Positions 1-7,066 of a DNA stretch of 64,000 bases are shown one piece after another. Under the pieces are notes generated by a model. The model worked only from the letters and a program-made list of their open reading frames with translations. It had not been told where the DNA came from and made no database searches. Origin of the DNA: Chloroflexi bacterium 54-19. GTDB lineage: Bacteria; Chloroflexota; Chloroflexia; Chloroheliales; Chloroheliaceae. Position numbers and translations under genes: made by a program. Positions within the stretch are counted from its first letter, which is position 1, and the number at the start of each line of letters is the position of its first letter. The DNA is taken from positions 1 through 64,000 of the forward strand of contig MKTJ01000046.1 of assembly GCA_001898225.1 (NCBI GenBank), written 5' to 3'.

Positions 1-59
1 CAAGAGGTTTCTTTATTCTTACTTCATCCTAAAATTCGGGATGATTCATGTTTGTTAAA

Positions 60-1250
60 TTATTTTCCCAGGCTTAAAAGTAAATCGCGGGCGCGTTCGA
101 GTGTTTCCGGCTTTTTGCAGAAGCAGAACCGGATTTTGGTCCGGCCCATCGCTTTATCCCGGTAGAACGACGAGCCGGGGACGGTTGCCACCCCAATTTT
201 TTCAATCAGGAAGCGGGCGAAACTTACGTCGTCCGGCTGGTCGAATTTCTTCATGAGGTCGCTGGCATCGGTCATGATGTAATAAGCGCCCTTTGGCTCG
301 TAGGCCTGGAACCCGGCCTCGCGCAGAAATTCCATCATGTAATCGCGCTTGACCCGGTAGAGGTTACCCAGGTTCTCATAGTATTCGTCCGCGAAGCCGA
401 GGGCGAAGGCGGCCCCTTCCTGCAACGGCGCGGCGGCCCCAACCGTCAGGAAGTCGTGGACCTTGCGTATGGCCGTGCTGATTTCGTAGGGGGCAATCAG
501 CCAGCCAATCCGCCAACCTGTAACCGAGTAGGTCTTGGAGAGGCCGCTGATTGTGATGGTCCGCTCGAACATACCTGGCAGGGTCGCCATGTGGATATGC
601 TCGCCGCTATAGACCATATGCTCGTAGATTTCGTCGGTGATACATATCGCGTCATACTTCTGGCACAACCCGGCGATAAATTCCATTTCTTCCCGGTTAA
701 AAACCTTGCCGGTCGGGTTGTTGGGCGTATTGATGATGATAGCCCGTGTCTTATCGTTAAAGGCGGCGGCCAGTTCGTCCCGTTCGAAATGCCAGTCCGG
801 TTCGTAGAGGGTGACGTGGCGCGGCACCGCTCCGCTAAGGATGGCATCCGGGCCGTAATTCTCATAGAAAGGCTCGAAAACTACCACTTCGTCGCCGGGG
901 TCTACCACCGCCAGGACAGCCGCCATCATCGACTCGGTCGCGCCACAGGCTACCGTTATCTCGCGTTCGGGGTCGGGCCGGAACCCGGTAAAGTGTTCGG
1001 TCTTGGCCGAAATAGCGTTGCGGAGGCTTTTCGAGCCCCAGGTGATAGCGTACTGGTTGATGTCGGCTTCAATAGCCCGGCAGGCGGCCTCTTTCATGGC
1101 GGCAGGAGCGGCGAAGTCAGGGAAACCCTGGGCTAAATTTACGCCGGGAGTAACACCCGGCTGGCTTTCGCGGTCCAAAAACAGTCGGGTCATTTCGCGG
1201 ATAACCGACTCGGAAAACTGCTGGGCCTTCTGGCTGGTCCGTATAGGCAA
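60..1250 (-). CDS. PLP-dependent class I/II aminotransferase
   Basis: Fold-type I PLP aminotransferase of 396 residues, the usual family length, cytosolic. Visible landmarks are the NTPNNPTG segment near residue 174 (Asn that contacts the PLP ring), ITDEIYE with Asp206 that pairs with the pyridine nitrogen, and SGLSKTYSVTGWR with the Schiff-base Lys239, followed by a C-terminal KIRFCF segment carrying the carboxylate-binding Arg. The N-terminal NLAQGFPDF stretch resembles methionine/kynurenine/glutamine-type aminotransferases (YbdL/KAT group), so the amino donor may be methionine or an aromatic acid, but the substrate cannot be fixed from sequence. It stands alone; the next gene downstream in its direction lies outside the window. 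Confidence 0.9.
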   Translation of the reverse strand: MPIRTSQKAQQFSESVIREMTRLFLDRESQPGVTPGVNLAQGFPDFAAPAAMKEAACRAIEADINQYAITWGSKSLRNAISAKTEHFTGFRPDPEREITVACGATESMMAAVLAVVDPGDEVVVFEPFYENYGPDAILSGAVPRHVTLYEPDWHFERDELAAAFNDKTRAIIINTPNNPTGKVFNREEMEFIAGLCQKYDAICITDEIYEHMVYSGEHIHMATLPGMFERTITISGLSKTYSVTGWRIGWLIAPYEISTAIRKVHDFLTVGAAAPLQEGAAFALGFADEYYENLGNLYRVKRDYMMEFLREAGFQAYEPKGAYYIMTDASDLMKKFDQPDDVSFARFLIEKIGVATVPGSSFYRDKAMGRTKIRFCFCKKPETLERARDLLLSLGK

Positions 1251-1474
1251 GGGAATAAACCTCCATCAGGTGTAAAACATTGCGCCAGGCAACGTTAAAC
1301 GCTTCAATTAACGCTTTTAAGAAAGGATTGAAAGACTTGCTGCTTAATTTATATGATTCGGGTGAAAAAATCCAGTGATAAAGTTGAGCAACTTTTAGAG
1401 AAATAAGTAGGAAGACCCCTCTCAGGACTTTGCCAGAGTTACGCCCGGTTCAAACCCCTATTGCCAGAAATCTT

Positions 1475-1867
1475 TTAGCGTGGCCCGTTCGAGTGTTTGG
1501 GGTCCCCTTCTCCCAGGATCTGTTTGACTTTGGCAGCCAGTTCACGGGGAATAAAAGGTTTAATCAGGTAGTCGGTTGCCCCGGCTTGAAGACCCTCACC
1601 GATTTCGTAGTTCTGGGCTTTGGCAGAAAGGAGGACGATTGGAGTATCTTTTAATTCGGTAATTTGGCGGAGTTTGCGGCAGACCTCGTAGCCGTTCAGG
1701 AACGGCATCATAATATCCAGCAGAATCAGGTTTGGCTGGTTCTCGGTGGCTAACCGCAACGCTTCTCGACCGTCCGGCGCTTCCAGGACTTCGTACCAGG
1801 CCCGTTCCAGGGTAAATACCACCAGACGCCTAATATCCTTCTCATCTTCAGCAATAAGAACTTTCAT
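1475..1867 (-). CDS. Single-domain response regulator (CheY/PleD receiver type)
   Basis: A 130-residue protein made of one receiver domain and nothing else. It begins with KVLIAEDEKD (acidic metal-binding pair), has the phospho-acceptor Asp in LLDIMMP near residue 51, the Ser switch residue in VLLSAKA and the conserved Lys in LIKPF, so it should be phosphorylatable. With no output domain it must act by protein contact or as a phosphorelay shuttle. It lies 126 bp downstream of the sensor kinase gene on the same strand, which makes that kinase the likely partner (inference). Confidence 0.9.
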   Translation of the reverse strand: MKVLIAEDEKDIRRLVVFTLERAWYEVLEAPDGREALRLATENQPNLILLDIMMPFLNGYEVCRKLRQITELKDTPIVLLSAKAQNYEIGEGLQAGATDYLIKPFIPRELAAKVKQILGEGDPKHSNGPR

Positions 1868-1993
1868 GCAAATCCTTTTGACTTATCAAACAACCCCATC
1901 GCTTCCACACTTCCATAATATAACATATGGAGCCTTGAAAATTAAAGTTGAAACCTCATTCGGGTCGGGTTGCAAGCAGTGTTGTTATTGCAG

Positions 1994-3853
1994 CTACCGT
2001 AAAGAACAAAGGCGCCGGGCCACGTTGAGCAGACGTTGTTGGATAAACGGTTTTGGCACCACATTGTAATAGAGTCCCTTGAGCTCGTCGGTGCCGTTGG
2101 GCCGTAGATTCCCCTCACTGTTGCCGTTTACACCGGACAATTCACCGGTCCTGCCCCTGGCGCGGAGTTCTCCGCTGCCCCGCCGCCGGGCTTTAAGCTC
2201 GTCGGTGGTCAAACGACGGACATTCTTACTACCCGTATAGGTTGGCCGGTAGTCCGGGGAGAGGTCGGGCGCAATCATATCAGGATGCAAGAAGACTACT
2301 GTCGGTGTTTTTATTAACAACTGGTCCTCGCGCAACATTTCGAACAGGGTCGGCTCGTCCTTATTGCTTTCGACCGGGCCGGGAATATCCAGGAGCAGCC
2401 AGTGCGGTTTATAGCGGCGGGCCAGGGTCAGGGCATCGGCCTCGCGCATCGCCCGGTAGATTTTTACAAAGCCGGCCTCGTGGACCAGGCGGTCCAGGTT
2501 CCGCAAATTTTCGCTGGAAGGGCTGACCAGCAAAATAGTCTGCTGGGTGCGATAATCGGCCAGGCTGGTCGGGTCGCCCACCGCCGGGACCATCACCTGT
2601 TCGAGGTTCTGGGTAATGACCTTTTCAGGGGCAGGCCAGGGCAACACGGCCTTGGCCCCGGCCACAATCACCCGCCGTTCGACCGGGGAAAGATTGAGGG
2701 TGAGGGTTGCAGCATTGCTCAGTGTCGCGCTGAACCTCTGGCTGTCCTGCTCGCTAAGGAGTTCCGGTTCGGCGGCGTTATTGATAATCAAGTCGGGCTG
2801 CCAGGCCGGGTTTTCGGCCACCAGTTCGGCCCGTTCCGAGGCGATAATCACCTGGAAACCGCCCTGCTGTCCCAGTGTCTGTTCGATGACCTTGCCAAAA
2901 TCGGCGTCCTGGGTAATGACCAGGGCAGCGTAATGGGGTTCTTCCTGGGGTGGCTCCTCGAAGAAAAGGTCCGCTTCCAGGGGTCGGTTGACCAGTGGAA
3001 TATTTACGGTTACAACGCTGCCGCCGATTTCGGGCGGCTGGTTCTCAAATTTTACTTTACCTTCGTGGGCATCAATAATATTCTTGGCGATAGCCAGGCC
3101 CAACCCGGCCCCGGCCCCTTCGGCCCATTCCCGGTTTTGAGGCCTCCAGAACTTGGTAAAGACCCGCTCCACATCGGTCGGCTCCACTCCTGGCCCCTGG
3201 TCAATCACCCGGACAACCGCCTGGGCATAAGCCGGGTCGGTCTCGATACTGACGGTCACGGTTTTACCCTGCCCGGTGACCTGCCCGGCGTGGGCGATAA
3301 TCGCACGCATGGCCTGGCTGATGCGGTCGGGGTCGAGGTTGGCCGTAAGGGGGCTGTAGGTCGAAAATTGCACTTCCAGGTGGGTCCCCATAACTTCCAG
3401 TTGGGGTTGGACCTGGGCGCAAATATTGAGCATCAGGGAGCGGAAGTCCACGACGGTAGGCCGGAAGCTAAGCTGGCGGGCCTCCAGGCGGGAAACATCG
3501 AGCAGGTCGGCGATGATATGGGCCATCTTTTCGGCATTCAGCCCGGCCACGCTCAAAAAATCATTTTGCTGTTCGCTGATAGGGCCGGTTTCGCCTTCGA
3601 TAACGAGGTCAATATAGCCTTTGATAGAAGTAAGCGGGGTCCGCAATTCGTGGGCTACGTGAGATATAAATTCCAGGCGTTCTTTTTCCGTCAGATTGCT
3701 GGCGGAAAGACGCTGTTGGAGCAAGAACCAGTTTTGATAGAGTTGCTGGTTCTGGCCTTCCAACTCGGCCACTTTCTGGCGCAGGAATTTTAACTCTTCT
3801 TCGGGACTGCCGTATCGTAAAACAGCCGACTTTGGGGTTTTTGTTTCACTCAT
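1994..3853 (-). CDS. Sensor histidine kinase with two degenerate C-terminal receiver-like domains
   Basis: A soluble 619-residue kinase with no membrane segment. A short coiled coil (about 17-50) leads into HisKA with the phospho-acceptor His68 in SHVAHELRTP. The HATPase domain has a normal G1 box (VIDQGPGV, about 217) and G2 box (GAGAGLGLA, about 246), but the N-box reads AMRAIIAHAG, so both usual Asn positions are replaced (Ala184, His188). After residue 300 come two receiver-like folds: the first has Asn-Asn where the acceptor Asp should be, the second keeps LLLD and VPKPF but lacks the N-terminal acidic pair and carries a low-complexity Arg/Gly/Asn insert. It sits 81 bp after the OmpR-type regulator and is probably cotranscribed with it. 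Confidence 0.88.
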   Translation of the reverse strand: MSETKTPKSAVLRYGSPEEELKFLRQKVAELEGQNQQLYQNWFLLQQRLSASNLTEKERLEFISHVAHELRTPLTSIKGYIDLVIEGETGPISEQQNDFLSVAGLNAEKMAHIIADLLDVSRLEARQLSFRPTVVDFRSLMLNICAQVQPQLEVMGTHLEVQFSTYSPLTANLDPDRISQAMRAIIAHAGQVTGQGKTVTVSIETDPAYAQAVVRVIDQGPGVEPTDVERVFTKFWRPQNREWAEGAGAGLGLAIAKNIIDAHEGKVKFENQPPEIGGSVVTVNIPLVNRPLEADLFFEEPPQEEPHYAALVITQDADFGKVIEQTLGQQGGFQVIIASERAELVAENPAWQPDLIINNAAEPELLSEQDSQRFSATLSNAATLTLNLSPVERRVIVAGAKAVLPWPAPEKVITQNLEQVMVPAVGDPTSLADYRTQQTILLVSPSSENLRNLDRLVHEAGFVKIYRAMREADALTLARRYKPHWLLLDIPGPVESNKDEPTLFEMLREDQLLIKTPTVVFLHPDMIAPDLSPDYRPTYTGSKNVRRLTTDELKARRRGSGELRARGRTGELSGVNGNSEGNLRPNGTDELKGLYYNVVPKPFIQQRLLNVARRLCSLR

Positions 3854-3934
3854 TAAACTTCACTTCAATCCGGGCTGTCTGGCAGAAACCGGGTGTACCG
3901 CCCGGCAACTAACCTTCCCTTAATCCATTGTTTG

Positions 3935-4672
3935 TTATTTGGGTAACGCCACCCCGTTAGGCGATGACGCTTCAGGTGTAAATTGTTTGAACCGGTAACC
4001 GACACCCCGCTCGGTCAGAATATAGACAGGTTTGGAAGGGTCGGGTTCGATTTTTTCACGCAGGCGGCGAATGTGGACCCGCAAACCTTCGACATAGACT
4101 TCTTCTTCGGGGCTCCAGACCCGCGCCAAGAGCGAGTCGGTGGTGAGGACCTGGCCGGCATGCCGTACCAGCATGTGTAAAAGTTTAGATTCGGTCGGGG
4201 TCAACTCCTGGTGGTTACCCCCGATGTCGGCCCAGTGTTGTCCGAAATTAATTTTCAGACTTTCGTCTACAACTACTTCCGCCGACGAGCCGGTCGTCTG
4301 GACATCACCGAAACGGCGTAAGACCCGCCGAACCCTGGCCGCCAGTTCGCGGGCGTTAAAAGGCTTGACAATATAATCTTCGGCGTAGCGGTCGAGGCCA
4401 TCTACAATCGTATCGGTGGCGTCAACCCCCGTCAACATAATCACCGGCACAATCGCATATTGTTGAATCCGGCGGCAGACTTCAAAACCGTCAATATCCG
4501 GCAACTTTAAATCCACGATTGCCAGGTTGGGCAGTTCACGGGTTATTTTATTGAGGGCTTGCTGTCCGGTGACGGCGGTGCTGACCTCGAATCCCTCGGC
4601 TTCCAGGCTTTGCCGGACCAGTCGCAGGATATTCGGGTCGTCATCAACAATCAGGATTGTGGGTAAGTTCAT
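3935..4672 (-). CDS. OmpR/PhoB-family response regulator
   Basis: Receiver domain (about 5-118) with acidic pair Asp10-Asp11, acceptor Asp54 in AIVDLKLPD and Lys103 in IVKPF, followed by a winged-helix DNA-binding domain (about 140-235) ending in the typical TERGVGYRF. I place the start at the ATG at 4672 rather than the TTG at 4678: AAAGGTGA lies 6 bases before the ATG and would overlap the TTG. It starts 16 bp after guaA and is followed by the kinase gene, so guaA, this gene, the kinase and perhaps the single receiver form one transcript. Regulon unknown. Confidence 0.93.
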   Translation of the reverse strand: MNLPTILIVDDDPNILRLVRQSLEAEGFEVSTAVTGQQALNKITRELPNLAIVDLKLPDIDGFEVCRRIQQYAIVPVIMLTGVDATDTIVDGLDRYAEDYIVKPFNARELAARVRRVLRRFGDVQTTGSSAEVVVDESLKINFGQHWADIGGNHQELTPTESKLLHMLVRHAGQVLTTDSLLARVWSPEEEVYVEGLRVHIRRLREKIEPDPSKPVYILTERGVGYRFKQFTPEASSPNGVALPK

Positions 4673-4688
4673 TAACAATCACCTTTGA

Positions 4689-6266
4689 TTATTCCCACTC
4701 GATTGTGGCCGGGGGTTTGCTGGTAATATCGTAAACGACCCGGTTGACGCCCGGCACTTCATTCACGATACGGCTGCTAATCCGGCCCAATAAATCGTGG
4801 GGTAATCTAGCCCAATCGGCAGTCATGCCGTCCTTGCTCGAAACCGCCCTGACTGCCACCAAATTACTATAGGTTCTGCCGTCACCCATCACGCCGACGC
4901 TCTGGACCGGGGTTAATACGGCGAAATACTGCCAGACAGCGTTTTCGCCTTCTCCATCCAGTTTGGCGTTACGGATTTCCTCGCGGACGATAGCATCGGC
5001 CCCGCGCAAGACGCTCAAGCGGTCTTCGCTAACCGCGCCCAAAACGCGCACTGCCAGGCCCGGCCCGGGGAAGGGCTGCCGCCAGACTACTTCCTCAGGT
5101 AAGCCAAGTTCGAGACCGACCCGCCGCACTTCATCCTTGAAAAGGTAGCGCAACGGTTCAATCAGTTTTAGTTCCATATCAAGAGGCAGGCCACCCACGT
5201 TGTGATGGGTCTTGATGCGGCTGGCCGCTTTGGTTTCGGGGGTGGCGCTTTCGATGACATCGGGGTAGAGGGTGCCCTGGACCAACCATTGAATATCGCC
5301 AAGCTGGCGGGCTTCCGCCTCGAAAATGCGGATAAATTCGTTGCCAATGATTTTGCGTTTGGTTTCGGGGTCGATTACGCCATCCAGTTTTTCCAGGAAC
5401 CGCTGGGTGGCATCGACATAAATCAGCCGCAAGCCAAGGTCGTCCCGGAAGGTCTTGACCACGCTTTCGGCCTCGCCCTGGCGTAGTAACCCGTTATTAA
5501 CAAAGACGCAGGTCAGGCGGTCGCCCAGGGCCCTGCCGACCAGGGACGCTGCTACCGCCGAGTCCACCCCGCCGCTCAGGGCGCAAATGGCGTGCGCGGT
5601 TGGTCCGACCGTATCCCGGATAAGCTCGACGGTGGTGTTAATAAAGTTGTCGGCAGTCCAATCGCCTTTGCAGTGGCAAACGTCATAAAGGAAATGGTTC
5701 AGGATTTCCGCGCCGTTCTGGGTATGGTTGACTTCAGGGTGAAACTGGACGCCCAGGATAGGCGCGCCGCTGGTGGGGTGTTTTCCTTCCATCGCGGCGA
5801 CCGGGGTCGTGCGGGTAGTTGCGGTAATTTCGAAGTTGGGAGGCGGGGCGGCGATATTGTCGCCGTGGCTCATCCACACGCTAATGGTCGCGGGTAAGTC
5901 TTTGAAAAGCTGGGCGTCAGGTTCGACCTGGACATCGGCCTGGCCGTATTCGCGCAGGGCCGAGGCTTCGACCGCCCCGCCAAGTTCGCGTGCGAGCAGG
6001 CCCATGCCGTAGCAGATACCGAGAACCGGCAGACCGCTTTCCAGAACGTAGCCGGGCAGTTGGGGCGCGCCTTCTTCGTAGACACTGGCGGGTCCGCCGG
6101 AGAGGACAAAACCGCGCGGGTTGAGAGCGTTTACCTTTTCCACAGTCGCGTCGTGGGGCAGGATTTCGCAGTAGACCCTGGCTTCCCGCAAGCGCCGGGC
6201 AATTAGCCGGGTAAATTGCGAACCAAAATCGAGTATGACGATTGCTTCACTACTGACGGTGGGCAT
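4689..6266 (-). CDS. guaA: GMP synthase (glutamine-hydrolysing)
   Basis: Converts XMP, ATP and glutamine to GMP, the last step of guanine nucleotide synthesis. The 525-residue protein has the normal three parts: a class I glutamine amidotransferase with nucleophile Cys85 in LGICYGMG and the His-Glu of VQFHPEV; a PP-loop ATP pyrophosphatase (LSGGVDS, near 230); and the C-terminal dimerisation domain ending in ITSKPPATIEWE, the classic GuaA terminus. First gene of a minus-strand block; the 131 bp upstream are AT-rich and must hold the promoter. Its link to the signalling genes behind it is unusual and may be only positional. Confidence 0.98.
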   Translation of the reverse strand: MPTVSSEAIVILDFGSQFTRLIARRLREARVYCEILPHDATVEKVNALNPRGFVLSGGPASVYEEGAPQLPGYVLESGLPVLGICYGMGLLARELGGAVEASALREYGQADVQVEPDAQLFKDLPATISVWMSHGDNIAAPPPNFEITATTRTTPVAAMEGKHPTSGAPILGVQFHPEVNHTQNGAEILNHFLYDVCHCKGDWTADNFINTTVELIRDTVGPTAHAICALSGGVDSAVAASLVGRALGDRLTCVFVNNGLLRQGEAESVVKTFRDDLGLRLIYVDATQRFLEKLDGVIDPETKRKIIGNEFIRIFEAEARQLGDIQWLVQGTLYPDVIESATPETKAASRIKTHHNVGGLPLDMELKLIEPLRYLFKDEVRRVGLELGLPEEVVWRQPFPGPGLAVRVLGAVSEDRLSVLRGADAIVREEIRNAKLDGEGENAVWQYFAVLTPVQSVGVMGDGRTYSNLVAVRAVSSKDGMTADWARLPHDLLGRISSRIVNEVPGVNRVVYDITSKPPATIEWE

Positions 6267-6397
6267 GGGTTGAGCCGTGAAACCTTTCTATAACGAGCCC
6301 TCTGGGGCAAAATAGTTAATTTCTATAAATTTCTACAATAATAACACAATGTGTATATAGCTTAAAGATACCCGGAAATGTTGTCCGTAATTAATCC

Positions 6398-6859
6398 TTA
6401 TTTATGCTTGGATTCATCAGGGTCTGGCCCTAAATAAGTATACTCCGTATCAAACTGCCAGTCCCAAATACCTTCGATGGTAGCTTCCAACCTGGGGTGT
6501 AGCGGGTCAATTTTCTTAATAAGATGAATATCCACGACCCGGTTATCATTGACATTCAGAGCTTCGCATAAAGCATCCAGGGTAATTTTTAAACCGCCGT
6601 CGAGGTCGCGTTTGTGTGGAGTAGTAAAGTAAAAATCCAGGAAAAATGATAAATGGACCTTTGCAAAATCCCTACGCAATTCCTCGGAAACCATACCCTT
6701 GTCTTCGAGGTACTCCAACCTTCGACTTACTTCGCGCTTCCATTTACGCGCTTCTTCACTTAAGACCCGCCTGCCGTTTACGGTTGCATATTGCGAATTG
6801 ATGCCAGGTGGCAACGGTAAAACTAGCTGCAAAGATGGCGCGACAGGTTTCTTTGACAT
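6398..6859 (-). CDS. RusA-like crossover junction endodeoxyribonuclease
   Basis: A 153-residue protein of the RusA Holliday-junction resolvase family. The N-terminal PLPPGINSQYA and grR-vLS-eaRkwk pattern matches the family, and the catalytic core is seen as RDLDGGLKITLDAL (Asp85, Asp87, Lys91) followed by NVNDNRVVD (Asp105). Escherichia coli RusA uses three aspartates at equivalent places; here DVDN has become DLDG and the DD pair ND, so the key acids are kept. Many RusA genes are prophage relics, but no phage gene is near; the next gene, recG, also acts on branched DNA. Confidence 0.82.
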   Translation of the reverse strand: MSKKPVAPSLQLVLPLPPGINSQYATVNGRRVLSEEARKWKREVSRRLEYLEDKGMVSEELRRDFAKVHLSFFLDFYFTTPHKRDLDGGLKITLDALCEALNVNDNRVVDIHLIKKIDPLHPRLEATIEGIWDWQFDTEYTYLGPDPDESKHK

Positions 6860-6908
6860 AACATTATTATAATATATTTTATTAAATTTAGCCAGTAGCT
6901 ATTATTTA

Positions 6909-7066
6909 GTAGTCGGTAGGCAGAAGGCAGTAGCCAGTTTTTAAAGTTCTTGATTTAAAAACCTTCTTTTGGGTTATTTGCAGTTACCATTTGATTATGG
7001 ATTATGAGAGGCGTTTTTCCTGGCTACTACCCTCTGCCTACTGCTCTCTGGCTTCTGACTACTGCC
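6909..7066. repeat. Inverted pair of GTAGYCAG-type repeats between rusA-like gene and recG
   Basis: The left copy (6909-6937) contains GGTAGGCAGAAGGCAGTAGC; the right copy (7020-7066) carries a near-identical sequence on the other strand (CTACTACCCTCTGCCTACTG). They are separated by about 80 bp of AT-rich DNA and could fold into a long hairpin after recG. Related GTAG-YCAG strings recur at 44881-44920 and 58911-58972, all between genes. Confidence 0.6.

Noticed and set aside
2402..3793. 463-codon plus-strand ORF opposite the histidine kinase
   Set aside because: It mirrors the kinase codons, has no recognisable domain or ribosome site, and the minus-strand reading has clear HisKA and HATPase motifs.
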